This document shows, in pieces, positions 34,430 through 43,511 of a stretch of DNA of 64,000 nt. The notes under the pieces were generated by a model that searched no databases, was not told the DNA's origin, and worked only from the letters and a program-made list of their open reading frames with translations. Both the position numbers and the translations under genes were made by a program. The number at the start of each line of letters is the position of its first letter. Position 1 is the stretch's first letter. The DNA comes from an uncultured Lachnospiraceae bacterium. GTDB taxonomy: Bacteria > Bacillota > Clostridia > Lachnospirales > Lachnospiraceae. The stretch spans positions 23,542 to 87,541 of the forward strand of contig URQQ01000011.1 in assembly GCA_900549995.1 (NCBI GenBank). The letters run 5' to 3'.

Positions 34430-34704
34430 AAATGCAGTGACAAGGAGGAGTACATAATTACCCGGAAGCAAAGAGAGAAGATGGCAGGTGTGAATCTTCG
34501 TGAAGGGATTATGGAAGTAGCCTTTGAGCAGTGGACCGAACGGAAGTAATTCCAAGTAGGCTTCAACGTATTTCCTACGTTACAGGGAAGCAATATCGGA
34601 GGAATCCTGTATTGGCAGAGAGCAGGGACATTGTCCTTGAATTTAGGTGGTAACACGGATTTGTAATATTCGCCCTAAGCTTATAATAGCTTAGGGCGAT
34701 TTTT
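34430..34704 (+). ncRNA. T-box riboswitch controlling ilvB
   Basis: The T-box sequence AATTTAGGTGGTAACACGG ends near 34658 and is followed by a terminator, CGCCCTAAGC (34671-34680) with GCTTAGGGCG (34689-34698), then ATTTTT. Upstream, a compact stem I can be drawn: AAGG (34442-34445) pairs with CCTT (34521-34524), and CATAAT with ATTATG. The internal loop holds AGTA on the left and GAA-GTA-G on the right, which would make the specifier GTA (valine). The valine reading is tentative. Uncharged tRNA would allow read-through into ilvB. Confidence 0.88.
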
Positions 34705-34755
34705 GGTACTATTCGGTACTGCTGATTATGAAAAAGGTAAGAAGGAGGAATAGAC

Positions 34756-36477
34756 ATGAAGAAAATTTCGGGTAATAAACTTTTGGTGAGAGCGTTAAGA
34801 GAAGAAGGTGTGGATACTATTTTCGGGTATCCGGGTGCCTGTACAATTGATATCAGTGATGAACTTTATAAGCAGGACTTTACGAAAATCATTCTGCCGC
34901 GTCATGAGCAGGCACTGGTGCATGAAGCGGATGCGTACGCAAGGACAACAGGAAAGGTTGGTGTCTGCCTCGTAACAAGCGGCCCTGGTGCTACCAATCT
35001 TGTGACAGGGCTTGCAACAGCGAATTATGACAGTGTGCCGCTTGTATGTTTTACCGGCCAGGTTGCGAAGCATCTGATTGGCAATGATGCTTTTCAGGAA
35101 GTAGACATTGTCGGCATTACCAGGAGCATTACGAAATATGGGGTGACTGTGAGGAACCGGGAAGACCTTGGAAGAATTATCAAAGAAGCATTTTATATTG
35201 CAAAGACGGGCAAACCGGGACCGGTTCTGATAGACCTTCCCAAAGATGTTATGTGTGAACTTGGAGATCCGGAATATCCGCAGGAAGTAAATATCCGCGG
35301 CTATAAGCCGAGTACGGGAGTCCATATCGGACAGCTGAAACGTGCGATCAAGATGCTGGGCAAAGCAAAACGTCCGCTGTTCCTTGCCGGAGGCGGTGTA
35401 AATATAGCCCGTGCGAATGGAATGTTCACAAAACTTGCAGAGACAACAAATGTACCTGTGATTACAACGGTTATGGGGCGCGGGGCAATTCCGACGGCTC
35501 ACCCGTTATTTATAGGTAATCTGGGAATGCATGGAGCGTATGCGGCGAACATGGCAGTCAGTGAGTGTGATCTGTTATTTTCGATTGGAACCAGATTCAA
35601 TGACAGGATTACAGGAAAACTTCATGAATTTGCGCCGAATGCCCAGATTGTACATATCGATATTGATACGGCGTCTATTTCCAGAAATATTCAGGTAGAT
35701 GTTCCGATTGTAGCAGATGCAAGAGAGGCCATTGAGAAACTGCTGGAATATGTTGTACCGTGTGAGACGAAGGAATGGCTGGATGAAGTCAGCGGGTGGA
35801 AAGAGGAACATCCTCTCACAATGAAGAAAAAACCGGTGATGGGGCCGCAGGATATTATTGAGACGATCAACCGGATGTTCGAGCAGGCGATCGTTGTCAC
35901 GGATGTCGGACAGCATCAGATGTTTACTGCACAGTATCTGGAACTTGGACCGGGCAAACAGATGATTATGTCAGGAGGACTCGGCACAATGGGCTATGGC
36001 CTTCCGGGAGCAGTAGGCGCTAAAATCGGGAATCCGGATGTTCCGGTCATCGCAATCTCAGGCGACGGCGGAATGCAGATGAATATTCAGGAGATGGCAA
36101 CTGCAGTGGCGGAGGAACTTCCGGTCATCTTATGTGTGTTTAATAATACGTATCTTGGAATGGTACGGCAGTGGCAGAAATTATTCTACGGAAAAAGGTA
36201 TGCGATGACATGTCTCCGCTCGGGAGCTGCCTGCAGAGGAAAGTGCGGCACATGTGAATGCCCGCCGTATACACCGGATTTTGTGAAACTGGCAGAAAGT
36301 TATGGTGCGAAGGGAATCCGTGTGTCTAAGAAGGAAGAGATCGAAGCGGCATTTGCGGAAGCTAAGAAGAATACGAAGGTACCGACACTGATTGAATTTA
36401 TTATTGATCCGGAAGAATCAGTATTTCCGATGATTCAGCCAGGCGGAACGCTGGGTGAAATGATACTGGATTGTTAA
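34756..36477 (+). CDS. ilvB: Acetolactate synthase large subunit
   Basis: A 573 aa thiamine-diphosphate enzyme starting branched-chain amino-acid synthesis. Domain order: N-terminal TPP-PYR (FGYPGACTIDISDEL; PRHEQALVHEADAYAR), central FAD-binding domain, and C-terminal TPP-PP (GDGGMQMNIQEMATA). An unusual cysteine-rich segment lies before PDFVKLAESYG: Cys486, 493, 497, 500 and 502, where ordinary IlvB has a short non-cysteine loop. GAAGGAGG precedes the ATG. Controlled by the T-box; ilvN follows after 32 bases. Confidence 0.94.
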   Translation: MKKISGNKLLVRALREEGVDTIFGYPGACTIDISDELYKQDFTKIILPRHEQALVHEADAYARTTGKVGVCLVTSGPGATNLVTGLATANYDSVPLVCFTGQVAKHLIGNDAFQEVDIVGITRSITKYGVTVRNREDLGRIIKEAFYIAKTGKPGPVLIDLPKDVMCELGDPEYPQEVNIRGYKPSTGVHIGQLKRAIKMLGKAKRPLFLAGGGVNIARANGMFTKLAETTNVPVITTVMGRGAIPTAHPLFIGNLGMHGAYAANMAVSECDLLFSIGTRFNDRITGKLHEFAPNAQIVHIDIDTASISRNIQVDVPIVADAREAIEKLLEYVVPCETKEWLDEVSGWKEEHPLTMKKKPVMGPQDIIETINRMFEQAIVVTDVGQHQMFTAQYLELGPGKQMIMSGGLGTMGYGLPGAVGAKIGNPDVPVIAISGDGGMQMNIQEMATAVAEELPVILCVFNNTYLGMVRQWQKLFYGKRYAMTCLRSGAACRGKCGTCECPPYTPDFVKLAESYGAKGIRVSKKEEIEAAFAEAKKNTKVPTLIEFIIDPEESVFPMIQPGGTLGEMILDC

Positions 36478-36509
36478 GAGAATGGATTGGGAAAGGAATG
36501 GTGTGAATT

Positions 36510-37019
36510 ATGAATACGACAATGAAGAAAAGATGGATTTCTCTGTATGTGGAGAATGAGATTGGTGTTCTGGCCAAGATTTCCGGACTGTTCTCTGGAA
36601 AATCATATAATATGGCGAGCCTTACCGTTGGTACTACGGAAGATCCGACAGTCTCAAGAATGACAATTGAGACGAACAGTGATGATGAGACGTTTGAGCA
36701 GATTAAAAAGCAGCTGAACCGGATGGTGGAAGTAATCAAAGTCATTGACTTTACAGACCTGTCTGTGTGTATGAAAGAGATTCTGTATGTAAAGGTGAAG
36801 AGATGTTCGCTCGATGAGAAGAAGGAACTGACCATCATTGCCCAGACATTTAACGCGGATATCATTGACTATGGCAAGGACAGTATGCTGCTGGAGTTTG
36901 TGCAGACTGCGACCAAAAATGATGCGGTTATCAAGCTGCTGAAAGAGGAGTTCCATACGATTGAAGTTGTGCGAGGCGGAAGTGTAGGAATCGAAGCAAT
37001 CAGCATGGCTGAGAGATAG
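36510..37019 (+). CDS. ilvN: Acetolactate synthase small (regulatory) subunit
   Basis: A 169 aa regulatory partner of IlvB. An N-terminal ACT domain (WISLYVENEIGVLAKISGLFSGKSYNM) binds the feedback amino acid, usually valine. The C-terminal half (ILYVKVKRC... FVQTATKNDAVIKLLKEEF) is the usual ALS_ss_C domain. GGAAAGGAATGG precedes the ATG. In operon with ilvB. Confidence 0.93.
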   Translation: MNTTMKKRWISLYVENEIGVLAKISGLFSGKSYNMASLTVGTTEDPTVSRMTIETNSDDETFEQIKKQLNRMVEVIKVIDFTDLSVCMKEILYVKVKRCSLDEKKELTIIAQTFNADIIDYGKDSMLLEFVQTATKNDAVIKLLKEEFHTIEVVRGGSVGIEAISMAER

Positions 37020-37122
37020 AAAATTGTTCGGGATAAAAAACAGAGCGCACTCTTGAATTTTTGCTGGCAGGGTATTATAATTGTAAAAAAGAGATCGGGC
37101 TTAAGGAATGGAGGAGATAGAA

Positions 37123-38148
37123 ATGGACAGAAAAGAAATGGATTGGGAAAATATTGGATTTACATACAGGCCGACGGAGAAAAGGTATGTGTCTAACTTT
37201 AAAGACGGAGCATGGGATGATGGAGTTCTGACGGAGGATGCCAATATTGTCCTGAATGAATGTGCGGGTGTACTGCAGTATGCCCAGACAATCTTTGAAG
37301 GAATGAAAGCATATACGACAGCGGATGGCAGAATTGTGACATTTCGCCCGGATCTGAACGCGAAAAGAATGGTAGATTCTGCGAAAAGACTGGAAATGCC
37401 GGTATTTCCGGAGGATCGTTTTGTAGATGCAGTGACGCAGGTTGTGAAGGCAAACTCGGCATATGTACCTCCATATGGATCAGGTGCTACATTGTATATC
37501 AGGCCATATATGTTTGGGAGCAATCCTGTCATCGGCGTAAAACCGGCAGATGAATATCAGTTCCGTGTATTTTCAACCCCGGTAGGCCCGTATTTCAAGG
37601 GCGGTGTGAAACCGATTACGATTAAAGTTTCAGACTTTGACCGGGCGGCACCTTGCGGAACAGGCCATATTAAAGCAGGGCTTAACTATGCGATGAGCCT
37701 CCATGCAATTGTGACAGCACATGCAGAAGGATACGATGAGAATATGTATCTTGATTCAGCGACAAGGACGAAAGTGGAAGAGACAGGCGGTGCGAACTTT
37801 ATCTTTATTACTAAAGACAATAAAGTGGTAACTCCTCACTCTGATACAATTCTTCCTTCCATTACGAGACGTTCAATTCTTCATGTTGCAAAAGAGTATC
37901 TCGGAATGGAAGTAGAGGAGAGAGACGTTTACCTTGATGAAGTAAAAGATTTTGCTGAATGCGGACTCTGCGGAACAGCAGCAGTGATTTCTCCGGTAGG
38001 AAAAGTAGTCGATCATGGCAAAGAGATCTGTTTCCCAAGCGGAATGGAGAAGATGGGTACTGTCACACAGAAGTTATATGACACACTGACAGGAATTCAG
38101 ATGGGAAATATTGAAGCACCAGAAGGCTGGATTCATGTAATTGAATAG
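37123..38148 (+). CDS. ilvE: Branched-chain amino-acid aminotransferase
   Basis: A 341 aa fold-type IV PLP enzyme that makes or breaks leucine, isoleucine and valine. Schiff-base Lys184 is in GHIKAGLNYAMS. Also seen are FEGMKAYTTADGRIVTFRPDLNAKRM and ECGLCGTAAVISPVG. GGAGGAG (37110-37116) sets the ATG at 37123 over the in-frame ATG at 37108. About 100 bases follow ilvN, with no clear terminator between, so it may share the T-box transcript. Confidence 0.94.
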   Translation: MDRKEMDWENIGFTYRPTEKRYVSNFKDGAWDDGVLTEDANIVLNECAGVLQYAQTIFEGMKAYTTADGRIVTFRPDLNAKRMVDSAKRLEMPVFPEDRFVDAVTQVVKANSAYVPPYGSGATLYIRPYMFGSNPVIGVKPADEYQFRVFSTPVGPYFKGGVKPITIKVSDFDRAAPCGTGHIKAGLNYAMSLHAIVTAHAEGYDENMYLDSATRTKVEETGGANFIFITKDNKVVTPHSDTILPSITRRSILHVAKEYLGMEVEERDVYLDEVKDFAECGLCGTAAVISPVGKVVDHGKEICFPSGMEKMGTVTQKLYDTLTGIQMGNIEAPEGWIHVIE

Positions 38149-38153
38149 CAGGT

Positions 38154-38202
38154 AAAAAAGGATATTCCAAAGATTTTCAAAACTTTGGAATATCCTTTTT
38201 TT
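38154..38202. terminator. Bidirectional terminator between ilvE and mgtE
   Basis: GGATATTCCAAAG (38160-38172) pairs perfectly with CTTTGGAATATCC (38183-38195), flanked by A on the left and T on the right, so it works for both strands. Confidence 0.9.
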
Positions 38203-39541
38203 ATAGATTGAACATGTGTGTTGCGATATTAAAATAAATCAAAATTGAACAGGTATCGACCAGCGTTGTGATCAGCGGCGCCGCCATGATTGCAGGATCA
38301 AGATGAACCTTCTGGGCAAAAAGCGGAAGGATACAGCCGATCAGTTTTGAGATCACAATGGTTGCAATGAGTGATAATCCTACTACAATCGCAAGTTCCG
38401 GCTTGTGATACATAATCAGAATTCGGAGGCTGTTGGCGGCTGCAAGCGCAATACCGACTATAAGCGAAATTCTGAATTCTTTAAAGATAACTTTAAAAAT
38501 ATCTCTGAACTGAATTTCGTCAAGGGCAATCCCACGGATGATCAGAGTGGAACTCTGGGAACCGCAGTTACCGCCGGTATCCATCAGCATTGGGATGAAG
38601 GATACCAGAATCGGGATTACTTCGAAAGCCTTCTCGTATTTTGTGATGATGGTACCAGTAATCGTGGCAGAAAGCATCAGGACAAGAAGCCATACGATTC
38701 TGTTTTTGGCATGTGCGAACACCCCAGTATCAAAGTAAGATTTCTCACTCGGATTCATGGCAGCCATGATTGTAATATCTTCTGTAGCTTCTTCCACCAT
38801 GACATCCATGGCATCATCGACGGTTACAATTCCGACCATCAGCCCGTCCACATCGAGAACCGGAAGCGCCAGCAGGTCGTATTTGCCAAAGAGCTGTGCA
38901 GCTTCTTCTTTGTCATCGTGTGTGCCTACGGAGATGATTTCGGTTTCCATTAATTCTTCTATTTTCTCATCATCGTCAGCTGTCATGAGATCTTTGGCAG
39001 TGACGATACCGACCAGTTTTCTGTATTCAAGGACGTAACAGGTATAAATCGTTTCTTTGTGTATACCGACACGTTTGATATGTGCCATCGCCTGGGCGAC
39101 AGTCATTTCTTTTCTGAGGTCTACATACTCAGTTGTCATGATGCTGCCGGCACTGTCCTCCGGATAGTGAAGGAGGATATTGATCTGTTTTCTCTTCTCG
39201 TGGTCGACTGCATTTAAGATACGTGTGACTACATTGGCCGGAAGTTCCTCCAGCAAATCCACAGTATCGTCCATGAACAGATCGTCCAGAATATCTTTTA
39301 ATTCTTTCTCCGTAAAGACATCAATTAAGTAAGCCTGCATGGTATTGCTCATATTTGAAAATACATCTGCGGCTTTGTCTTTCGGGATCAGGCGGAATGC
39401 CTGTGCTAATGCTTTATCTTCAAGCTCTGACAACAGTGAGGCAATGTCTACTGCATTCATAACGTCCAGAATACTTCTGATCGCTTTGAACTCTCTCTTT
39501 GCCAGGAGCTCCATGAAAATATCTTTGTTCATTTTGCTCAC
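38201..39541 (-). CDS. mgtE: Magnesium transporter MgtE
   Basis: A 446 aa magnesium channel. The order is the standard one: N-terminal superhelical domain (to about 130), two CBS domains (about 135-255, with TYCVLEYRKLVGIVTAKDLM and LPVLDVDGLMVGIVTVDDAM), then five membrane helices, including PMLMDTGGNCGSQSSTLIIR, the pore signature. GGAG precedes the ATG on the minus strand. The leader carries an M-box, so expression should fall when magnesium is ample. Confidence 0.95.
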   Translation of the reverse strand: MSKMNKDIFMELLAKREFKAIRSILDVMNAVDIASLLSELEDKALAQAFRLIPKDKAADVFSNMSNTMQAYLIDVFTEKELKDILDDLFMDDTVDLLEELPANVVTRILNAVDHEKRKQINILLHYPEDSAGSIMTTEYVDLRKEMTVAQAMAHIKRVGIHKETIYTCYVLEYRKLVGIVTAKDLMTADDDEKIEELMETEIISVGTHDDKEEAAQLFGKYDLLALPVLDVDGLMVGIVTVDDAMDVMVEEATEDITIMAAMNPSEKSYFDTGVFAHAKNRIVWLLVLMLSATITGTIITKYEKAFEVIPILVSFIPMLMDTGGNCGSQSSTLIIRGIALDEIQFRDIFKVIFKEFRISLIVGIALAAANSLRILIMYHKPELAIVVGLSLIATIVISKLIGCILPLFAQKVHLDPAIMAAPLITTLVDTCSILIYFNIATHMFNL

Positions 39542-39662
39542 TCCTTTTCGTTATGAAATTTTTACGGTAACTACGCGAATGATAACTGGCACCAGCGTCC
39601 ATTTTCCTCACCTGCCTTTATGATTGGATTTTGTTGTTAAAATGAAACGAAGTTTACTATAT

Positions 39663-39893
39663 TATAAAAAAAACCTCGTCAAAACGACGAGGATATAACA
39701 CCCACTTAGAGCATTTTCTCTGAATTCCCGTCGTTCAAGCTTTAGTATCACAGGGCATATCAACTGCATTAGGATATGCCTTAGTCCGACATCTCCTGCT
39801 GACCAACGATTTGTGTCTCCACAAATTTGCGGTAGCAATCTTAGGATAAACCCGATCCCTGTGGTAACCTCACCTACCGAAACATTATATTTC
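39663..39893 (-). ncRNA. M-box (ykoK) magnesium riboswitch with terminator
   Basis: On the minus strand the conserved M-box pieces follow in order: CGGTAGGTGAGGTTACC, GCTACCGC, GAGAC, TTGGTCAGCAGGAGATGTCGG, TAATGCAGTTGATATGCC, CTGTGATACTAAAGC. It ends in the terminator CCTCGTC-GTTTT-GACGAGG (39674-39692) followed by T residues. Lies between the promoter and mgtE, as in Bacillus. Confidence 0.92.
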
Positions 39894-39899
39894 ATTATT

Positions 39900-39928
39900 A
39901 TTGTAGACTGATTGAAGCTGTGTGTCAA
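39900..39928 (-). promoter_or_regulatory. Promoter of the M-box/mgtE transcript
   Basis: Minus strand: TTGACA (39923-39928), 17-base spacer, TACAAT (39900-39905), which places the start just ahead of the M-box. Confidence 0.8.
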
Positions 39929-40174
39929 TGACTTTTTGTTCTGGACAGCATATATTGAAGCATAGATCACCAAAGCGTGCATGGATTTGGGGAAAGATGC
40001 GGGAATGAATTGCTGACCGGTTATTTTTGTTAATTCCACTGAAAATAACGTATATTTTATATATAAATCGTAGTATTTTTGTTTTTATGACTGTCCTTAT
40101 ATGATATTCTTAGACGCAGAACAAACCGATATATTAAGTGCGCGCAAGGTTATGTTCACGACTATATATCAATG

Positions 40175-41002
40175 TTATTTGGTATAATGACTGCGGTATA
40201 ATTTCGGTGTTATTCCAAAAAAAAGCCGGAATTGCTGTGAAAAATAACTCGGTGAACTAAAGCCAAGAGAGATGCTGATTTCCTGAATACTCTGTCTGGT
40301 AAAACGAAGCAGTTCTTTTGCTTCTGTCAGCCGAAGTTCCAAAATATACTGCGAAATGGTTTTCTGTGTATTTTGCTTAAAATGTGATGAGAGATAATTC
40401 GCTGTAACTCCGGCATAGGAGGCAATTTCCTCTATTCGAATTGGGTAATGAAGATGGCCGACGATATATTCGATTGCCCGGCGGGTGATGAAAGAATCGT
40501 TTTTCCGGTGCAGAACGGCGGCGATCCGATGGGTATAGTCATATGCCATTTCAACATATACCCTCGCTACATCCCGGGTTGTCTCGCACAGATCCATTTT
40601 TTGCGAATAGATATCACTCAGGGTAAAAGAAGTTTCACTATCCAGACCGCTTTCAATTGCAAGACGGGATATGGTTGTTACCATGACAATAAAAGAGTAT
40701 TTGGAATGACGGAGAGGATTGGTGGACATCTGTCCGACCTGCAGATGAAGATCGGGGTTTAGCAGCTTGACTTTGAGCTGATCAACTTCACCGTTTTTAA
40801 TACACTTCAGAAAATCATGAAAGTAGGGTGAGTAGGCGTGGGTAGCTATATCCTCGCGCTGCTTGAAAACAAGCGCAGCATGTCTTGTTTCATCAAAGAT
40901 AAAACTGTTTTGATTTTCAAATTCTTCCGCTGCCTTCAGGATATCTTTCAGGAAGGAAGAAGGATCATATTGCTGAGTGTTAGATTTGTTTACTTTTTTC
41001 AT
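40175..41002 (-). CDS. AraC-family transcriptional regulator (glycoside module)
   Basis: A 275 aa regulator. The C-terminal 100 residues hold two helix-turn-helix motifs (IEEIASYAGVTANYLSSHFK; IQEISISLGFSSPSYFSQQFRLFFG). The N-terminal 170 residues are a helical sensor like those of YesN-type one-component regulators, without a cupin. Minus-strand GAGGTAGATAAA supports the ATG at 41002; an upstream start at 41023 is also possible. Divergent from the GH3 gene 95 bases away and its likely activator. Confidence 0.87.
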   Translation of the reverse strand: MKKVNKSNTQQYDPSSFLKDILKAAEEFENQNSFIFDETRHAALVFKQREDIATHAYSPYFHDFLKCIKNGEVDQLKVKLLNPDLHLQVGQMSTNPLRHSKYSFIVMVTTISRLAIESGLDSETSFTLSDIYSQKMDLCETTRDVARVYVEMAYDYTHRIAAVLHRKNDSFITRRAIEYIVGHLHYPIRIEEIASYAGVTANYLSSHFKQNTQKTISQYILELRLTEAKELLRFTRQSIQEISISLGFSSPSYFSQQFRLFFGITPKLYRSHYTK

Positions 41003-41039
41003 TTTATCTACCTCACAAAACATCGTAGTGTCGATGGTG

Positions 41040-41059
41040 CTGTTCGTTATTTGGAACAG
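41040..41059. promoter_or_regulatory. Candidate operator dyad between the AraC-type and GH3 genes
   Basis: CTGTTC (41040-41045) and GAACAG (41054-41059) form a 6-8-6 dyad in the short divergent gap. Confidence 0.35.
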
Positions 41060-41096
41060 ATATATTCAATAAAATTTGACAGAAGGAGAAGTACTA

Positions 41097-43496
41097 GTGT
41101 GTGACATGAAACATATCATTTCCAGGCTTACACTGGAAGAAAAAGCATCCCTTTGCAGTGGAGCAGACTTCTGGTATACCAAGGAAATACCACGGATGGA
41201 AATTCCGAAAATCATGTTCTCGGATGGACCGCATGGTTTGAGAGTCCAGCCGCAGGAAGCCGACCATCTGGGAATTAATGACAGTATGCCTGCAACCTGC
41301 TTTCCGGCAGCAAGTGCTGTTGGATGCAGTTTTGACAAAGAACTCATGAAAGAAATCGGTCAGGCCGTCGGACGGGAGGCTTTGGTTCAAGGCGTGTCTG
41401 TTGTCCTTGGTCCGGGAGTCAATATCAAGCGTAATCCTCTGTGCGGCCGTAATTTTGAGTACATCAGCGAAGACCCGTATCTGGCGGGAATCCTGGCAGC
41501 ATCTTTTATCCAGAGGTTACAAAGCCAGGGAGTGGGCGCCAGCTTGAAGCACTTTGCAGCGAACAATCAGGAAACTGCCCGGCTGATCAACAACTCCATC
41601 ATTGATGCCAGAGCGCTTCGGGAAATCTATCTGGCCGGATTTGAACTGGCAGTGAAACAGAGCAGGCCATGGACTGTCATGTGCAGTTATAACCGCCTCA
41701 ATGGCGTCTATGCCAGTGAAAATAAATATCTGCTTACTGAAATTCTCAGGAACGAATGGGGATTTACAGGTGCTGTCATTACAGATTGGGCAGCGGTCAG
41801 TGACCGGGTACGCGCACTAAAAGCCGGCGTGGATCTGGAAATGCCTTTCCTTGGTGAGTATAATGATCTTAAAATCATCGAGTCAGTACGTCAAGGACTT
41901 TTAGAAGAGAATACACTTCACGGTGCTGTTCGTAATGTATTGAATCTTGTGACTAAGTGTGTGCAGAAAAATAACAATCCCAAAGTGGAAGAAAATACCA
42001 TGTTCTGCCAGCATGACAGCCTGGCATGTAAGGCAGCGGCACAGTCAGCTGTCTTATTAAAAAATGAAAATCATGTGCTGCCCATTCATCAGGGGCATAA
42101 AACTGCAGTTTTGGGGCAGCTGGCAGTGAACCCACGTTATCAAGGGGCTGGCAGCAGTAAAATCAATCCATATAAGCTGAATACACCGCTGGAGGCTTTG
42201 GAGCAATGCGGGCTTGACATTCAATATTCTGAAGGATATCTGTTTTCAAATCAAACAGATGATACCGAAGCTGATCTGATAAAGCAGGCAGTGGAGACTG
42301 TAAAAGAGTGCAGTAACGTTCTTATATTTGCAGGGCTTCCTGATGAGTGGGAAAGTGAAGGGTACGACCGCAGTCACCTGAATCTGCCCGATAATCAGAA
42401 TCATCTGATCGAAGCTGTAGCGTCTGTGCATGATAAGGTAACAGTGATTCTGATGTGCGGCGCGCCAGTGATCTTTTCCTGGAAAGATAAGGTTCAGAGC
42501 ATCCTTCTGATGTATCTGGGAGGACAGGCAGTTGGCACGGCATGTGCGAAACTGCTGACAGGAGAAGAAACACCGGGAGGAAAGCTGGCCGAAACCTGGC
42601 CGCTTGACCTTGCAGATACACCAAATTACAATTATTATGCCACAGATCCTCTCAATACTCAATATCGGGAAAGTATCTTTGTGGGGTACCGCTGGTATGA
42701 TACTGCAAAACGCGTAACTGCCTTCCCATTTGGGTTTGGTCTCTCCTATACAGAATTTGAATGGAAGGATTTTAAGATTTCCAGGAATACTTTTGCGAAG
42801 AATGAAAAACTGACAGTTTCTGTAGAGGTAAAGAATATAGGTGCATTTAGAGGCAGTGAGGTAGTACAGGTTTATATCAGTAAAAAGGCATCAGGCATTA
42901 TCCGGCCGTCCAAAGAACTGAAAGCTTTTGAAAAGGTTTTTCTGGCACCGGGTGAAAGCGGTGTGGTGACATTAACTTTGGATGACAGAAGTTTTTCTTA
43001 TTATAATCCGGTTGAAAAAGATTGGTGCATAGAGGGTGGTAAGTTTGAAATTCTGATTGGGAATTCCAGTGATCATATTCTGCAGACATTAACGGTTGAT
43101 GCAGAGGGCGATCATAAAGAAACCAGGCTTCAGGAAATATATAAGATGGTTCCCGTCTATTCTGCTTTGCCGGAGCACGGAACATTCTGTATTACAGAAG
43201 AGGAATTCCGCGCGCTATATATGGAGAATCTGCCAATGACAGAAAAGAATGACAAGGAGTATACGGCAGACAGTCTTGCTGGCTGCCTGAAAGAAACTGA
43301 ATTGGGGCTTGGCTATTATAAGACAATTCTGGAGCGGTTAGAGCTTACATTGGGCGGTAAGGAAAGCAGTTTGTATAAACTGATCTGCACTGGAATTGAT
43401 CAGGTTCCGCTGCGTAGTCTGATTATTTCGGGAGGGTTGGATTACCCAGAACTTTTTCATATGATAGATCAATTAAACAATACGAATGAGGGATAA
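41097..43496 (+). CDS. Glycoside hydrolase family 3 beta-glucosidase
   Basis: An intracellular (no signal peptide) GH3 enzyme of about 800 aa cleaving beta-linked glycosides. N-terminal barrel with GPGVNIKRNPLCGRNFEYISEDPYL and nucleophile Asp230 in VITDWAAV. The alpha/beta sandwich includes AGLPDEWESEGYDR, and a fibronectin-III-like C-terminal domain includes GFGLSYTEFEW. The start is a judgement: AAGGAG (41083-41087 region) suits the GTG at 41097, while the in-frame ATG at 41106 gives the usual family N terminus. First gene of a three-gene operon. Confidence 0.9.
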   Translation: MCDMKHIISRLTLEEKASLCSGADFWYTKEIPRMEIPKIMFSDGPHGLRVQPQEADHLGINDSMPATCFPAASAVGCSFDKELMKEIGQAVGREALVQGVSVVLGPGVNIKRNPLCGRNFEYISEDPYLAGILAASFIQRLQSQGVGASLKHFAANNQETARLINNSIIDARALREIYLAGFELAVKQSRPWTVMCSYNRLNGVYASENKYLLTEILRNEWGFTGAVITDWAAVSDRVRALKAGVDLEMPFLGEYNDLKIIESVRQGLLEENTLHGAVRNVLNLVTKCVQKNNNPKVEENTMFCQHDSLACKAAAQSAVLLKNENHVLPIHQGHKTAVLGQLAVNPRYQGAGSSKINPYKLNTPLEALEQCGLDIQYSEGYLFSNQTDDTEADLIKQAVETVKECSNVLIFAGLPDEWESEGYDRSHLNLPDNQNHLIEAVASVHDKVTVILMCGAPVIFSWKDKVQSILLMYLGGQAVGTACAKLLTGEETPGGKLAETWPLDLADTPNYNYYATDPLNTQYRESIFVGYRWYDTAKRVTAFPFGFGLSYTEFEWKDFKISRNTFAKNEKLTVSVEVKNIGAFRGSEVVQVYISKKASGIIRPSKELKAFEKVFLAPGESGVVTLTLDDRSFSYYNPVEKDWCIEGGKFEILIGNSSDHILQTLTVDAEGDHKETRLQEIYKMVPVYSALPEHGTFCITEEEFRALYMENLPMTEKNDKEYTADSLAGCLKETELGLGYYKTILERLELTLGGKESSLYKLICTGIDQVPLRSLIISGGLDYPELFHMIDQLNNTNEG

Positions 43497-43511
43497 AGAA
43501 GGAGAAAAATT

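Noticed and set aside
34384..34757. Minus-strand ORFs of 60-90 codons
   Set aside because: They are antisense to the T-box leader and have no ribosome site or family match.
39662..40039. 125-codon ORF on the minus strand
   Set aside because: It lies almost wholly over the M-box riboswitch and its terminator; the sequence conservation there is that of the RNA.
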